From: Nigrospora sphaerica
Lineage: Eukaryota > Ascomycota > Sordariomycetes > Amphisphaeriales > Apiosporaceae
Reading direction: 5' to 3'
Length of the DNA stretch: 64,000 bases
NCBI GenBank assembly: GCA_018287875.1
Contig: JAGVVL010000015.1
Coordinates: 1,860,001-1,924,000, forward strand
Shown: piece by piece, positions 42,510 through 55,867 of the stretch
How the letters are laid out: each line of letters opens with the position of its first letter
Position numbering within the stretch: the stretch's first letter is position 1
Program-made: the position numbers and the translations under genes
Notes under the pieces: generated by a model
Seen by the model: only the letters and a program-made list of their open reading frames with translations
Told to the model about the DNA's origin: nothing
Databases searched by the model: none

Positions 42510-45122
42510 CTAAAACATCATCCACTCCACCTCGATACCCGGGCCGCCTATGCACCGGGTCCAGGGGAAGGGGCCGCGCCGGAAGGCCCCGGCCATTCTG
42601 TCGCTTGGGCCGTTGTCCCGGTACTCGCCCGCCCACAGGCGCTCGAGGACGTCGATGGCCGACAAGTTGTTCATGTAGCCGCTGCGGGACATGATCTCGC
42701 GGCACTTGTTGCGCACAATGTTCTGTTGCAGCTCGTTGACGCACTCGCTCCCAGCCACGAACAGGGGCCACAGCAGGAACTTCTCGGCGCTGCTGCCCGG
42801 CTCGAGCGAGGTGGCGTAGTAGACGACCTGGCTCACCAGATTGCGGAAGGTGTTGCTGCTCGAGGGAATGTTGGGCGAGGCCAGGCGCTCGATGTAGAGG
42901 AGCGCGGCGTAACGGAAAGCCTCGGAGAGCGAGCCCACGTCGCGGATCTGGCTCGGCGTTGGCGCGCCGGGCAGCGAGGCCGCCAGGCGGTGCGAGTCGA
43001 ATTCCCACGTCTGGAGCGCCGTGCGCGCCTCTTTCCACTCGCGCCAGAAGTTGGAGCGGTGGTCGTCGTACGATGGGGACGAGCAGAGCCCCGACGTCAA
43101 CATCTCCTCGTCGTCGAGCTGCGAAGCAAAGCCGTTCCCGTCGAAGCGTTGCGACTGTGCGCCGAGACTGAAGAAGTCGCTGACGTGCGCCTGCTTGTAG
43201 GCGTGGGCCGGGGGCCGGCTCAGCGGGGACGACGGCGTCGGCAACCGCACGTTGGGCGTCGAGACGTGGCTGCCAACCAGCCGGTGCTGGGACAAGAGGT
43301 TCAGGCGGCCCAGCTTGCTGATGGTCTTGAAGAGCTCGCGGTCGCATCCCACCAAGTTCTCGGCCCCGGGGGGCAGAAGGTGCGAGTCGGGCGAGGCGCC
43401 GTAAAACGTAAAGTCGAGCTGCGCTTCCCGGTCGTTGACACTGGCCGAAATGGCGTCGAAGTAGGTGAAAAGGCCCTCCATCCAGGCCGAGTCGCTCGAG
43501 GCGTGGTACGGCGCCGAGTTCCTCATGCTGAGTATTTTCCGCACCCCGGCAAATTGGGTGTGGAATTTGGCAATGCCCGACTCCACCATGCGGTAGTGGC
43601 AAAGCAAGAGGATGGTGGCCAGGACGGAATCGTGGCACGACTTGGAGTGGTCGTTGAGCTGCTCGTTAAGAAGGTGGACCGCCAGGTTGCGATGCTGGTA
43701 TTCCTCGGACAGCGCCAGGTCGTCGGGCTGGGTCTCGGATGTCTCCGACACGAACCGCTCGGGCGATTCTCTGGTGTCGTGGCCAAGGCTGAGCCTCCGC
43801 TTCATCCGCAGGTTGCACGCCGACAGCGCGCAGATGGCGTGCTGCAAGCTTCTACTGCTCGCCGCGAGCCGCAGCACATGGTGGCGGAAGGGGTTGTGGG
43901 GCCCGTCGACGAGAACCATCGAGGGGCACATGATGTTCTCGTAGTAGTCCATGAAGAAGGGCATCTTGGAGATGAGATCCGGGCTCACTTGCAGCGAGGT
44001 CGCCGAGGGGGGCTGGGTAGATTGCTCCATGCCTTGGGGCGTTGCATCGTCTTCTCGCGGGAACAGGGGAGCCCAGAACCCGGCAGCCGAGTGCGGGCTC
44101 GTACTGTAGCTATCGTTGTCCGGCACACCTTGTAGTCAATGTAAGCGCGATTCGTCCGCAGGTTGGAAAGGAATCTCACTCAGCGCATCGCTGTCGGAAA
44201 GAAGCTTCGAGCTGCCCACGTGTCGCTCGAATCCGTCCTGGTGAGAGCTCAGGCTCGAGCTGTGCTCCGAGGGCGCGTAGACAAGACTGGGACACGACGT
44301 GGGAGCGGCGCGCTGGTCGATCAGGATGGCCGATGGCGGGCTCCGGGACACAGGCACGGATGGTTGGTGGTGGTGGTGGTGGTGTTGGTGGTTATAGCTT
44401 TCGTATAAGAGGCTCGAGTTGTTCATGAAGGGCATTTCCTCGCGGGGAAAGGAGTGACTCAGGGGTGAGATGGCATATTCGATATCACTGAGGGAGTCGA
44501 CGGATGAGGAGAGGTTGTCCGCGCCCAGGGAGAAGTGGCCGAGGGAGGTGTTAAGTTTATGTATCCTGGGAAGCTCGTGGCCGGTATGGTGGCCGCTGTA
44601 CGGCATGCTGGCCCAGCCCGAGGCGGCCATAGACGGCGTGCTCTCGCCGGCCTGCGAGAAGCGAGCGAAGTCGTGGTATGTGGCGTAGGGGGTGGCGGGG
44701 AGGGAGCCCGGGTGGTCAGCGTGAAAGTCGACGTCGTCTCGGGGCATCAGCCTCTCTTCGTGGTCGGCCCATTGGCTCGCGACAAAGGTCGAGTTTGCCC
44801 GGGCCCGTGGCGAGGCCTTCTTTCCCACGCCGGCCGGGGCCACCGGCGGAGCTTTGGCGATGGGCAGCGAGAGGCCCCGGAGCTTGCCCCGGCTGGCCAC
44901 GCCAACGCCCCATGTCAGCTGCGTCTTGTACCCCGAGCACTCGTTCCCAATCTCCAGACATTGCGAGCAGTACGGGCGCCGCCGATCGCACTTTGCGTTC
45001 CGCTTGATGCAAGCAAAGCAGTCGTCGGCCGCTCCTCCGGCAGGTGCCCGTCTCCGCCGTTTGCGGGCCGCCTGTGCGTCCTTGGACGACGAGTTGGGCT
45101 GTGGGGGCAGCGAAACCGTCAT
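42510..45122 (-). CDS. Zn2Cys6 fungal transcription factor
   Basis: Two exons, 45122-44180 and 44128-42510, 853 residues. The intron is only 51 nt: GTGAGA donor and CTACAAG acceptor. It removes an in-frame TGA and keeps the frame, joining SDSDALS to VPDND. The start is placed 34 residues before the zinc cluster. The binuclear cluster is complete: Cys35, Cys38, Cys45, Cys52, Cys55 and Cys62 with spacing C-x2-C-x6-C-x6-C-x2-C-x6-C, preceded by the basic run RKRRRR. A long Ser/His/Pro-rich linker (including seven consecutive His residues) leads to the fungal regulatory domain (Fungal_trans_2 type) from about FMDYYENIMCPSMVLVDGP to the end. It should act in the nucleus on CGG-type sites. No target or neighbouring pathway gene is evident. 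Confidence 0.92.
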
Positions 45123-46511
45123 AGTGCCGTGTAGGGAGGCGGCAGCGGAAAAGGGTGGAAGCAGTGTAAGGCAAGCTCTCGGTTCACCACAAACAAGCAG
45201 AAGCACACGCAGACACAACCGAGAGGCTGGGTCGATCCAAGGTGAAAGATGGCGGCGGCGGTAGCGGCTGAGCTGGATATGGTTCAAAACTTCCTGGCCT
45301 TCCCTCAACGGCTGGCGTGGGTGAATAGAACTAATATGGAAAAGACTGGATGCCAAAGCACGAAGTCGCTGGGACACGGGGGTACGGGCGAGGAGGAGAG
45401 CGAATGGGAACTAGCTGATATAAGTCGCGGCGCGGTCATGCTGCCCGGAGCCATCTCATGCTCCGGGGGCGTACATGGACACAGCAACAGGCGAAGGCCC
45501 CAGGCTACTGGAGGAGGGTACCGGGCGAGTACCTCGCATGCAGGACCCTCGGCGCTGGCGGGTCTGCCGCTTCTCGCTCGCCGCCAGGTGGGAGTGGGAG
45601 GCGATAGTGTAGCATCCCATGCTGGGCGAGGGAGGGCAGCGGAGGGGAGTGAATGGCCGGCGTACTGACGTTTGTGAGCGAAGGGCGACGGTCAGGCGTG
45701 GTACAAGATGGGGGGCCATGGACAAGGCCCTGGGCCTTGATTCGCCGAGATGAGTGGGCTGGCCTTGGTTGATCAGCGGGATATACCCTTGTAGGAGGTC
45801 AAGGGCGTTGAGATGACGGGGGGGCCTGCAGAAAGAGGGGGGGGGGGGGGTCATCCACTCGCAGGTACAGTACAGACAGTATACGTCGAGGTGACCGGGG
45901 GGGGCCTAGAGCGTGCGGAAGGCCTCCTGATTGGCGAGGAACAGGGGTCGAGGCGGGCGAGGCCAATGGGGCCCTAGAGGCCGATGCGATGGCGCCCGTT
46001 GGCCGTCTGCCGCCCTGACGAGATGCGGTTCGTGTGCGGACAGGCCGCCCAGCGCGGGCTACGCTGGCGGAGGGAGGGTGTGGGTGGTATTATTCGAGAA
46101 ACCATGAGGAAGACGTGGCTTGCCCGGACGGTCGAATGAGGAGTAGAGAAAGGCCAGACTGATCCGAAGGGGGCAGAGCTTTACCCCAATGCTGCAAGGA
46201 CCAGCCGCTGCGCGTCACCCACACACACAGACACACACTCGGACTGAGTCTGCCAGACTGGATACCTCCTCTCTTTCTCACTTTCCCTCTCTCCCTCCCT
46301 CTCTCTCTCCATTCGACGAGAGGGGCTACTTGACTAGAGCTGTAGGTACGGATCTAGTTTCAATTGCAATTGGGAAAAAGGTAATTAGCCTTGATGTCCG
46401 GTAGGCAGGTGGGTTAGGTGCGTGTGTACATAGGTACTGCTTTCACCAGCACCAAAAACCACATTGATCCAGTCCCTGAGTGAAGAAGTACCCAACGGGC
46501 TGGCAAGAGGT

Positions 46512-46536
46512 AGGTAAGTACGTTATGTACTTACCT
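46512..46536. repeat. perfect inverted repeat
   Basis: Arms AGGTAAGTAC (46512-46521) and GTACTTACCT (46527-46536) are exact reverse complements around a 5-base spacer, GTTAT. Similar GTAGGTA/TACCTA words recur in this genome, so it may be a motif pair or just local repetition. Confidence 0.85.
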
Positions 46537-48533
46537 GATTGAGCTCTTCGACCCCTGGCCGCCATCAACCTCATCATCATCAACTTGCAAACCCGGCACA
46601 GCACGACACTGCTCCGGCCCAGTACTCGTCGAAATGCCCGGACACAAATTCCCTGGCCGACTGACAAGGTGGTAGTGGGAGCGAGATGCCGCATCCATAG
46701 ACGCCCACAAAAATAGGACCTATCCCCGGTAACCGACGCCAGACGGTTGGGGCACAGGCAGCCCGGCGCCCAGCACCCAAGACCGCCGCTGCCCCTGCCT
46801 CCGTGATTAGCAGCACAGCTCCTACACTCTCGATGCCTGAAAAATGATTCCTGGCCTGCCCTGAGCGGCCCGAGCAGAGGCTACCCGGGAACACCGAGTA
46901 TACGCCCTTCGCACTCCCCCATTGCCTTCAGAACCGTGCAGCCAAAGGGAATTAATGCAAAACGGGAATCCTTTGCGGGCAACGAAGGAATATTGGCGGG
47001 GAAGTCGCGGCGCTATCACAAGCTTGCGAAGGCGCACGACCTTAATGCCTGTCGCGGATTAGCTCCACGACCAGGTTCCTCAACCAGGCCCCAAGGTCCC
47101 ACCGCGAGAGACGGCGATCCATGGGTTCCAGGGCCGCCAGGGCCGTGATACCCTTAGCACCAGAACCTGCCCAGGCTACAAGCTAAGCTACCTGTGTTCG
47201 GCGCCTGGGTCACAGACTGGAGCTCCGACGTTAGTAGCGAACAACTGGCAGCCGGGGTTGCCTGTAGTATAGGTACCCGGTTACCCGATATGGGATGCTC
47301 ATACGTGCATCTATACTGGCAAATACCTATACCCAGCCTCGCGGCAACTTATAGCGGCCAAACCTGTCTCAGATGGGCCGACGCGGGGCTGGCGGGCGTG
47401 GTTTCACCCACGTTGAGGCGACCAAAGGCCGCGCTGCTGCGGCTGCGGACAGCCGATGCCCATCAGGTACTTGTCGATCCCATAGCAGTCTTGGCGTGGA
47501 AAATTAGATGCCGACACAGCTTGTAGCACCAGCTCCAGCCGCCAGCAGCCCCTTCCAGTCCAGTCGCCCAGCCAAAGGTAGACGGCGGTTCACGGCCAGA
47601 GCAGACCAAACACGTCCCATTGTTGGAACGGCAAGCTATGGTCCATGGCAGCCCTACGCTGCTCTGCTGACAACCTTTACAGGACCTCTCGCTAAGCACT
47701 TGGACCCGGACTGCATACTCCTTCTCTGCACCGCCTCGCCGTGGGACCTACCTGGCCAGGCCGCGAGGCCGAAGCCCTCCGAGATGGTGCGCCGGGCAAG
47801 AATCATGCTTAATCCTTCATCTTAACTGAGTTTTCTGGATGAAGGGAGCGGGTGCCGGTGCGTGATGGTTTCGGCGGGCGTCCATCCTGGGGCCATAATG
47901 GCGTCCCCTACATATATCGTCTGATACAGCCGGCGCGGCCAGCAGCCCCGGTCCGAGCCTGGGTCCAAACAGATGGCAGATGGGATCGGAACATTATCCG
48001 AATCGGTACGGCCGCCACCTCTCCTACGCAGCAGGGCGCCGATCGGGCTTTGGGGATGGGGCCGGCCCAGCAGCCTCCAAGCTAGGACTGCAGGGCCTTG
48101 CTGGGGCTCGGCGATAGACAATGCTCCCCACGACGTCGTCCAGGTGAAACCGGGCGCTGGCTGACTGGTGTGAGTGGCTTCGTCAGGGTGGTCCCCCATG
48201 TCCAGGACACGTGAGAAAGCCAAGTCCAGCGTATCCCGTCGGAGACGGCCCCAGGCACAGACCACGGGACACGATGGGGTTATCGTAGTCTACCTGCCAT
48301 CGGACCGCCCCTAGACCTGGGCGGCTAGGGAGGCCATCCGGGGGGGGGGGGGTACTCTGCTCTGACGGACGCAATTGCACGCCCGCACGCCGGCCAATCG
48401 AGGGGGCGCGTCCAGGACACCACTGACACATGGAGGAAAGGGAAGAAATGGGGCACACAGCCGCTTCGGTCGGCACTCATTGCTCGCTTGTTCGCCGCGC
48501 TGGCGGGTTGTCTCCTCCCTGCCTCTGTCTGTT

Positions 48534-48558
48534 CCCCCCCCCCCCCTCTCTGTCTCTA

Positions 48559-48616
<58 letters not shown>

Positions 48617-48621
48617 TGTGT
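48534..48621. repeat. compound C13-(CT)n-(TG)n microsatellite
   Basis: A run of 13 C is followed by interrupted CT repeats and then by about eleven TG units, all in one strand direction. Confidence 0.93.
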
Positions 48622-51600
48622 CTTTCCCCTCTCTTCCCCGACCTCTCCACCCCCTCTCCAACTCTCTTTACAGGGCGTACTCTCTACTGCCCAGACCCAG
48701 TCTATTGCGTTTTTACGCTGCTTGCGCGGTAGGCCACTCGAATTATAAGACATTCATGGTTATGTGGGTAGACATGGACGAACATGGGCATCTCCCCATC
48801 TACCGCCCGTGAGCTCGTGAGCCCACGGCATAGCAAGAAAAGAAACGACCTGTTGGCGGCGGGGCTGCGGGGAGTCCCAGTTTACCTAGTTGTATCCCAC
48901 AGCAGCGTGATGGAGACGGGATCCACGGCCTGCTCAAAGATGTCGACAGGTCACCTCTGTGATGCTGCCGGGCAGCCCATAAGGACATGGTCGCGCAAAA
49001 GCACAGATCCGTAAGAGGTACCCAACGTGGGAACGTGGGTGCTCTTGCATGGCTCCCTTCAGCGAGCAAGGCCGGGACGGGCTCACGGTCGGACCAAAAA
49101 TAGCGGCCCGCCCAAAGCGGATTGCGTTGCACTCGGGCGCTGGCTTGTGATGCGTCGTGCAGGTCGATGCAGGTCGAAGAGTATGGCGCATATGGCGCAT
49201 CTCGTATGTGCCTTTTGAGGGGTTGCAGCGAACCGACAATTCGCATGGTCAAGTCAAGATGCTGAAGTTGGTGGCTGCAACTGACGAGGTTTCCCGTCGA
49301 GCCTCAATCTGGCGGGCCTTATCTCCCAACTCCGCTGTTGATTTATTACATTCCGGTTCAATGTGTCGGTGACTTCAAAACAAGGTCCTTTTTTCGTTAT
49401 CGGACCTCAACCGAGAAGTACCCCGTACTAATGCGGGAGCGACCTGGGGACGGACGAGGTAGTTCTTTCCCATCCCATCCCATTTCCTGGAAGTACCCTA
49501 CCGCAGTAGTTACCTGCTTTGTGTACTTGCACGCCTCTTGCGTGTAGTGGTAGGTCCCTCATGAAGTAGGTACTGTCTTAGTAAGTCTATTTGGTAGGGA
49601 TGACGGATACGGGGAACACAGCCAAGTGCCCATCCATCCCATGGGATCCCATCCTGTCCATCCCATCCATACCCGCCCCCATCTTCGTGGTACGGCTCTC
49701 TCTATACCCGGTCTCTCCCATGGAAGCCTCGCCCGTGGGTGGAATGGAGAATGGGAATCCCAGATGAGATGCATACCACTAGGCTGGCGACATCACGTTG
49801 CCATGGGTGCCGGGGCGTTTACCTCGCACGTGTTGCCAATGCCACCCGCCCGCTTCTTTGCGTGCTCGCCCGTTCCGCGGCACGCTCAATTCCCGGCCCC
49901 ATCGCATTTGCCTCATCGTCGTCATCCCCCCCCTCTCCAACCGCCGTGCCCCGTAGCCCACAGCCCATTCGGAGATTTGAGGAGACATGTGCGAGCGGAT
50001 GCGGATGCCGTTTGCCGGGCCGTGCCACGCATACCACGGACAGAGTGTCGCCATCTTCATGGAGACGACTCACGGATCTGAGAGTGTCTCGGGGGGTGTG
50101 GGTGGCCCTCCGTCCTCACCGGCCGCTGTGCCGCGTCTATTTCCTCAGACGGGGGAGGCCGACTAGGCAAACCCTCTCTCTGCACGCGTGACACGCCCTC
50201 TCAGCGCCAGCACTACCTGTGGTGATGGTGTGTCCAAGAGAGCCTGGCCGGCCTGAGGAGAGAGCTAAGCAGTCGCGGCCGCCGCCCGCCGCTGCACCAA
50301 CTACTGCAGGTTTCACCGGCTAAGGAGCGCAATCAGGACATATCACCAAGTCTGGCAACGGCCGAAGCTGCTTATGCGCCACACTCGTCAAGCGTGCGCT
50401 TACTGGCGACTTCCGCCCTCCCGGCCGCTTTCTTAAATGGATGGACCTCGGCCTGACAGCTCGGGTTGCGCCCAATACGGGGTGCGGTACGGCATATACC
50501 TGCTAAGCCCACACCAGGCCAAGGGCCGCTTGGTGCGTATGGAGTGGACGTCTCCACCCTCAGCAAGCTCCGTACTGTACATGAGAGGGGGGGGGGGGCT
50601 TCCCCATCCGTCGACGCTGACAAGCAGCGAAAGCAGGCAAGTTACGAGCTAAAATTACGTTACTGCGTTCGATGCGTGCCGCAATCCACCAGTCCACCAC
50701 TCCGCCGTGCTTCAAGGCAGAGTGAGTAAAAGAGGTGTAAAAAGCACTGGGAGACGGGCTGGCGGAGGCAACCGGGTCCCCGGGCGCGAGTGCCCAGCGT
50801 CATGGCTCTTCCCCTTTGTTCTGCCGACAAGCACTGCGACGGTCAAAGCATGCGAGCCGAGTCGGGCGTACAAGATGCGGCTTCGACTTGCTCAGCCTTT
50901 GCTCCAAGTCGTACGCAGCGTGGTTTGCCTGCTGCGTTGCATCGCACGGCCCTGGCAGGGGGTGGAAGAAACCGATCCCTTGATAGCCGGGACTCATCAT
51001 CCTTGAGAGCGGTCAACGGACAGACAGCCTCAGCCCTCGTCAGTCACCGGGCGCCTCTGACAGGCGCGCTTGCCTCCCTGTCTCGTCCCCGCCGGTGCTA
51101 AGTATTACGCAACTTTGCGGAGATGAAAGGGCCCGAGGGCGCCTAGCCACGCCCTTCGTACCGGCCCCCGGATTAAGGGACTCGTCGCTATGTTTTCATT
51201 ACTCAACCAGTATCACCTTCCCCAGTTCCCCCAGACTTGGCGTTCACGGGCGACAGCCCGTGGAATGATGGGGTAGATAGCACCCTGGATACCATGCCGT
51301 TTCTCTCGTCTAGCGACGATGCGTGGCGCGGTGTTCCTCGCGACGCGTTGCTAGACACCCTGAACTCATGGCACACTCGGCCAGTGTGGACAACAGCGGC
51401 CCTCGAAGGGTCACATCTGCGGATGCGGAAAAGGCCACTAGAAGGCTGGGAGGAAGCTGCACCGAAGGAGGCTAATTAAGACCGCTAAACCCAGGGCAGC
51501 CATTCTCAGCCTCTCCCGCTTTAGGGGGGTCTTCATTCAAGGACAGGAACATATCTTGCATCCTTGCCCGAAGCCACTAAGGAAATGGCGTCCACCGGCC

Positions 51601-54600
51601 CCCGAGAAGTCAATCGGGGTGTGTTGGTTCTGATTGGGCAAGGTTCCCATTGAAGTCCCCATGGCCGAATCTCACGCGTGGTCGGTGATGGCCAACCAGG
51701 AGGCAGGACGGGCCAGCCCAGCCAGCAAAGGAACAGTGCGATCTGCGTCGAGGTGTCCAGTGAGCCTCTCCGCCTTTCCCCCCGCCATGGGGGATCATCT
51801 GCTGTAGGTATACACCAGAATAGCTACACCTAAGGCAATGTGGGAAGGCCTGGTCCCCATGGACCCAGGCCCATGTCGCCGGAACGGCTTCGCGGCTGTG
51901 TTTCAGCACCGGAGACGCCGTGTCGACCCAGTTAAGCACAACAGTCCGGCATCGAGAAGACTCCGTACCATCATGGCTGTCATAATAACCATGCCTGCTT
52001 ATTAGGTAGGTAGGGTCGGCCCAGGGTTGCCTCGGTACTGAGAGATGGGGGCTGGCAGGGTGGGAGCAGCTTCCGGTTGTGCCTTCGTTAACCGCTGGTA
52101 GACACCCATACATTGCCCACTCACACCCTCCGCATGGAATACAAGTACTATTCGGGCCTCTGGTGCGCGCGCTATCAGCAATCCGTTGCCGGGTGGTGGT
52201 ACTACCGACGAACGCCACACAGGCGCGAACGCTCGAGGTGCAAGATGCGGCGGTTACTTCGGCGACTAGTACGCTAGCCGACACACACAGCGACGACCCA
52301 AACCTCGCCGCCAGCGGCGCCGGCGAGCGCTCTGGCCGCGTGCCGGCGCACCCACGACAACACGGCCGTGGGGGAAACTCCCCGTCTGCTCTCTGCCCGT
52401 CTCCAAGCTTCGTCACACGCGTCTACAGCTAGTTCACCCCGACTAGCGCGATTCCTTGCTAGTTCGCTAGGCCGACCAGTCGACTACCGGGTCCAAGTAG
52501 ACCCCAGGTACCGCCGCTCGAGGCTGCTGCTGGCACTACGAACCACACTACCCTACGCACCTGCTCACTTGCTTCCAGGCCGTGTGCATGGCATGTAGGG
52601 AGCCGGCAACCTATTCACGAGCTAAGAGGCTGGCAACGTTGCAGTGCAGGAAGAGAAGGCAGCCTCCCAATGGAGGGCGCAGTCGACCAAAGACGATGGG
52701 CTTTTCTGACGAGAGGGTGGGGCGTTGCCTATCGATTTCCGTGGGTCGATCCATGGTTTCCAGGTCCTGCCCGCCAGTCGGTGCCAACGCACACCGAGAC
52801 CTCGCCCGCCCCTGGTCGCCACGATGTTGGTCTTGCTGCTCGTGCCAGGGACAGCGGTCCTCGTGCAAGCGACCATATGAACCTGCGGGGCCCGAGATAG
52901 TGGCCCGACATCTCGATTCCGCGCCGTGAAGACGGCGGGTTCGCACCGGAGAGCCCGTTCAGCGCCGTCTCTGACCGCTCCTCACGTAGCCATCAAAGCT
53001 ACGAGTAAATCACCCCCTCGCACCGCAGCGTCCGGCTGACGGTTGCAAGCCAAGTGGGTGGGGGGGGGGGCTATCGCGGTCCCGCCAATCTAGCGAAGCC
53101 GACAAGCCAGAGACAGAGAAGGCCCGACAGACGATTCCTGGACGGCTGCAGAGGAGCCCTCGGTTCTGGGTGCCGTCATATATACATACAGGCAAGGAAA
53201 AGACGGATTGCTGCTTACACGAAGCTGGCGCCGTACGCTTACCGACGCTTACGAAAGCCATAGGCGCCTCAGCAATGTAATGCACGGCAACCACGAGAGC
53301 CTGACGCAGTCTCACGATGCAACGGTCAGCCACGAGCCCAACACACGGCGGGTGCTCGAGCAACGATGCCTTCGCCGGCGGGATATGGCTTGTATCCTCT
53401 GGAATGACGCGAAGTACCCGGCTTATCGCGCACGCGGCGCCCTAGATTGCGTCAGGCCCGGCTCGTCGACCTCATTGGCCACGGTCGCTTTTATTTACTG
53501 TTGCCCATCCGTCATGGCTCGATACCGGTTGGCTGTGCCCCTGTGCCCCAACGCTCGCGCCGAGTGGAGGGCGTGGGCCTCCCGTGGGCGAGCGTGGGAT
53601 GGCCGGGCCGTCTCTTGTCTTGGACGACTTGCTTTTGCCTCGAGTCCCTTACCGTGTGGCACGGCAAGGCGCTCGCGCGGCCACCAACCATTTACCGGCA
53701 CGGCGGCGCCTACCGAGGCGGCGCTGCGTTTGCTGGCTTTGGTCGCTTCCTTGCTTGCCCGCCTGCTCGACGGCTCGACCACTCCTCGAACTACCGTGCT
53801 TACTCCTGCGTCTCGGATGCTGCCGTCGCCGCCCAAGCTGCCCCCCCCTCAATTCGTCCTCGTATTCCTGCTTCCCGCTCAGGCGGCAGGCGGGCGGACT
53901 ATGTACAGCTACCACTGAGTTTATGGTTCGGACTCGCCGGGGCTCGGGGTTGGGACTGGCTCGACTGGGTGGTACTGCGTATCGAGTACTCGCCCTCCCA
54001 ACCTGCTGTGCAACCGGCGTCCCTACAAGTCGGCCCTTCACGGGCCGACCAGGCAGGCTTTCTGTCCTGGCCCCCCCTCGCAACCCCCACACCCATCCTT
54101 GGCGCCGCCGCTGCCCTGTCAGTATAGACGAATTGTGACCTCCCAGGCGCTGCGCTTGCAAGCAGGCGCAGCGTGCGGGCGGCTCCCAGACTTCAGTTTC
54201 GGGCTCAGCCGGCCGTGCATGCCAAGTCCGAACGGAGAAAACGACCAAGAGAAGGAAAAGGATCCAAGGAAACCAGGGACAGGGTCACGAGAGAGTAGGC
54301 AAGTAACTTCCCGCGAAAACCGGGGCCCGTATGGAGTGGATGTCGGCTTTTCTCTCCATCCGCCCGCGCGTCTGCCCCAACCGGGCAACCAGCACGGCCG
54401 CCACCACCACGAGAAACCGAAATAGCATAGGTTGGATGGCACACGCGCGTGCAGGGCGGGAGAGCCCACTCGCTCCGCCGTTGTGTGGTGGGTTTTGGAT
54501 GCGTTTGCCGTTTGCGCTCCGCCTGTCCATCCGGACGTTGGTAAAGCCTAATGCTATAGCCCGGGAGTGGAGGCGAGGGTCGGCCTCCCAGTCCGCCCGT

Positions 54601-55780
54601 CCGCCCGTCCGCCAAAGAGGGAAGAAATCGACGCCCGCGAATTGTTGCCCACGGTTACGTCTGACTATACCCGTCGGCGCGCCCACAGTGTCGTTGCGAG
54701 ATGACCTCCTCTCCCCACACACCCCCAAGGAAACCTTGGCCTGCGGTCCCGCCATCTCCGACTCAGGTCAGAGTTCCCGGACGGGTTCGTCCGTCCTCTC
54801 GCGTGTCCGCGGCCCCTTGTCCGGCCGCCCGAATTCGGGAAAGAGAGTGCAGCCCGCGTTTTCCCCTTTCTGCGCTGCGGGAGGGCACACCCCTCAGGGG
54901 CTGCCGGAAGCCTGGCCCTCGTGCTCTACCGGGACAGGGTGCTCGGGTCTCACTGATGACAGCGGTAGCGGCGTCGGGTGCCCACAAGATTACGCTGTCG
55001 TGCCCGGTGGGCAGATACAACAGCAAAACTGGCCTGAGGCAGGGGCGGGCGGCTGACATTTAGGGGTCAGGTGCGGAATACTTCCACGCCGGAGTACTCT
55101 TCTCTCTGTTCCCTTCATGAAGCAGTCCGGGGATCCCAGGACACCCCGGTTGTGCATAATGCGGCGACGAACGAATGAATCGTAGATGTTCAGTGCCAGG
55201 TATGGGAAGATCTACCCACGTTACAGGCCGGGATAGCGATCAAAGTCGCGTTGCTGCTGCAGCGGCGGCGCCGCCACCGCCGTTGCCCACCCCCTTTCTG
55301 TCTGCCCCCTTTCTCCTTCTATGTCGGTGGGAAAATAAAATCACCCCCAAAGACCCGAAACCACACGCCCCGCCATCCGCGCCCTTCCGCATGGGCCGGG
55401 CGATGGTGATTATAATGGTAATGATGCAGACCCAGACGGGTATATCCTCCAGCGCCAATGCTTCAGCAGAAAAAAAAAACCTGTCCGTATGCCTGAGAGC
55501 CAATGAAAGAAACCCCCTCTGCAAGCCGGATGGTATCTTGTGCCATGAGTGAGAGAGGACCGTGTAGAAGGAAAAAATGAAACCATAGCAGCGAAGGGAA
55601 GGAGGTTCCTAGATGATCGCTGAAATGCCGCCTCGCTGTCAACAACGAGGGTACAGTAGGATAAAAAGATGCCCTGAATTCTAAACAAAGTGCAACGACG
55701 CCTTGGGTATCATCTCGTCGCTCCGGAGGACATCCTCCGCCTTTTGATTCCTCCTTTATCTTCTCTCTTCCCGGTCTCTC

Positions 55781-55783
<3 letters not shown>

Positions 55784-55862
<79 letters not shown>
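55784..55862. repeat. long (TC)n microsatellite
   Basis: About 39 uninterrupted TC units starting after CTCTTCC, ending 38 bases before the stop codon of the giant minus-strand gene. In the sense of that gene's transcript it is a (GA)n tract at the start of the 3' UTR. Confidence 0.97.

Positions 55863-55867
<5 letters not shown>

Noticed and set aside
42726..44135. 469-codon open frame on the plus strand
   Set aside because: Antisense shadow of the Zn2Cys6 factor's second exon; no domain in its product.
44129..44179. Nonsense mutation in the transcription factor
   Set aside because: The TGA is inside a 51-nt stretch with a good GTGAGA donor and an AG acceptor that restore the frame, so an intron explains it better.
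51610..54248. Group of 115-270-codon frames on both strands
   Set aside because: They overlap in different frames, lack splice sites and domains, and fall in a region without a leader-like start.
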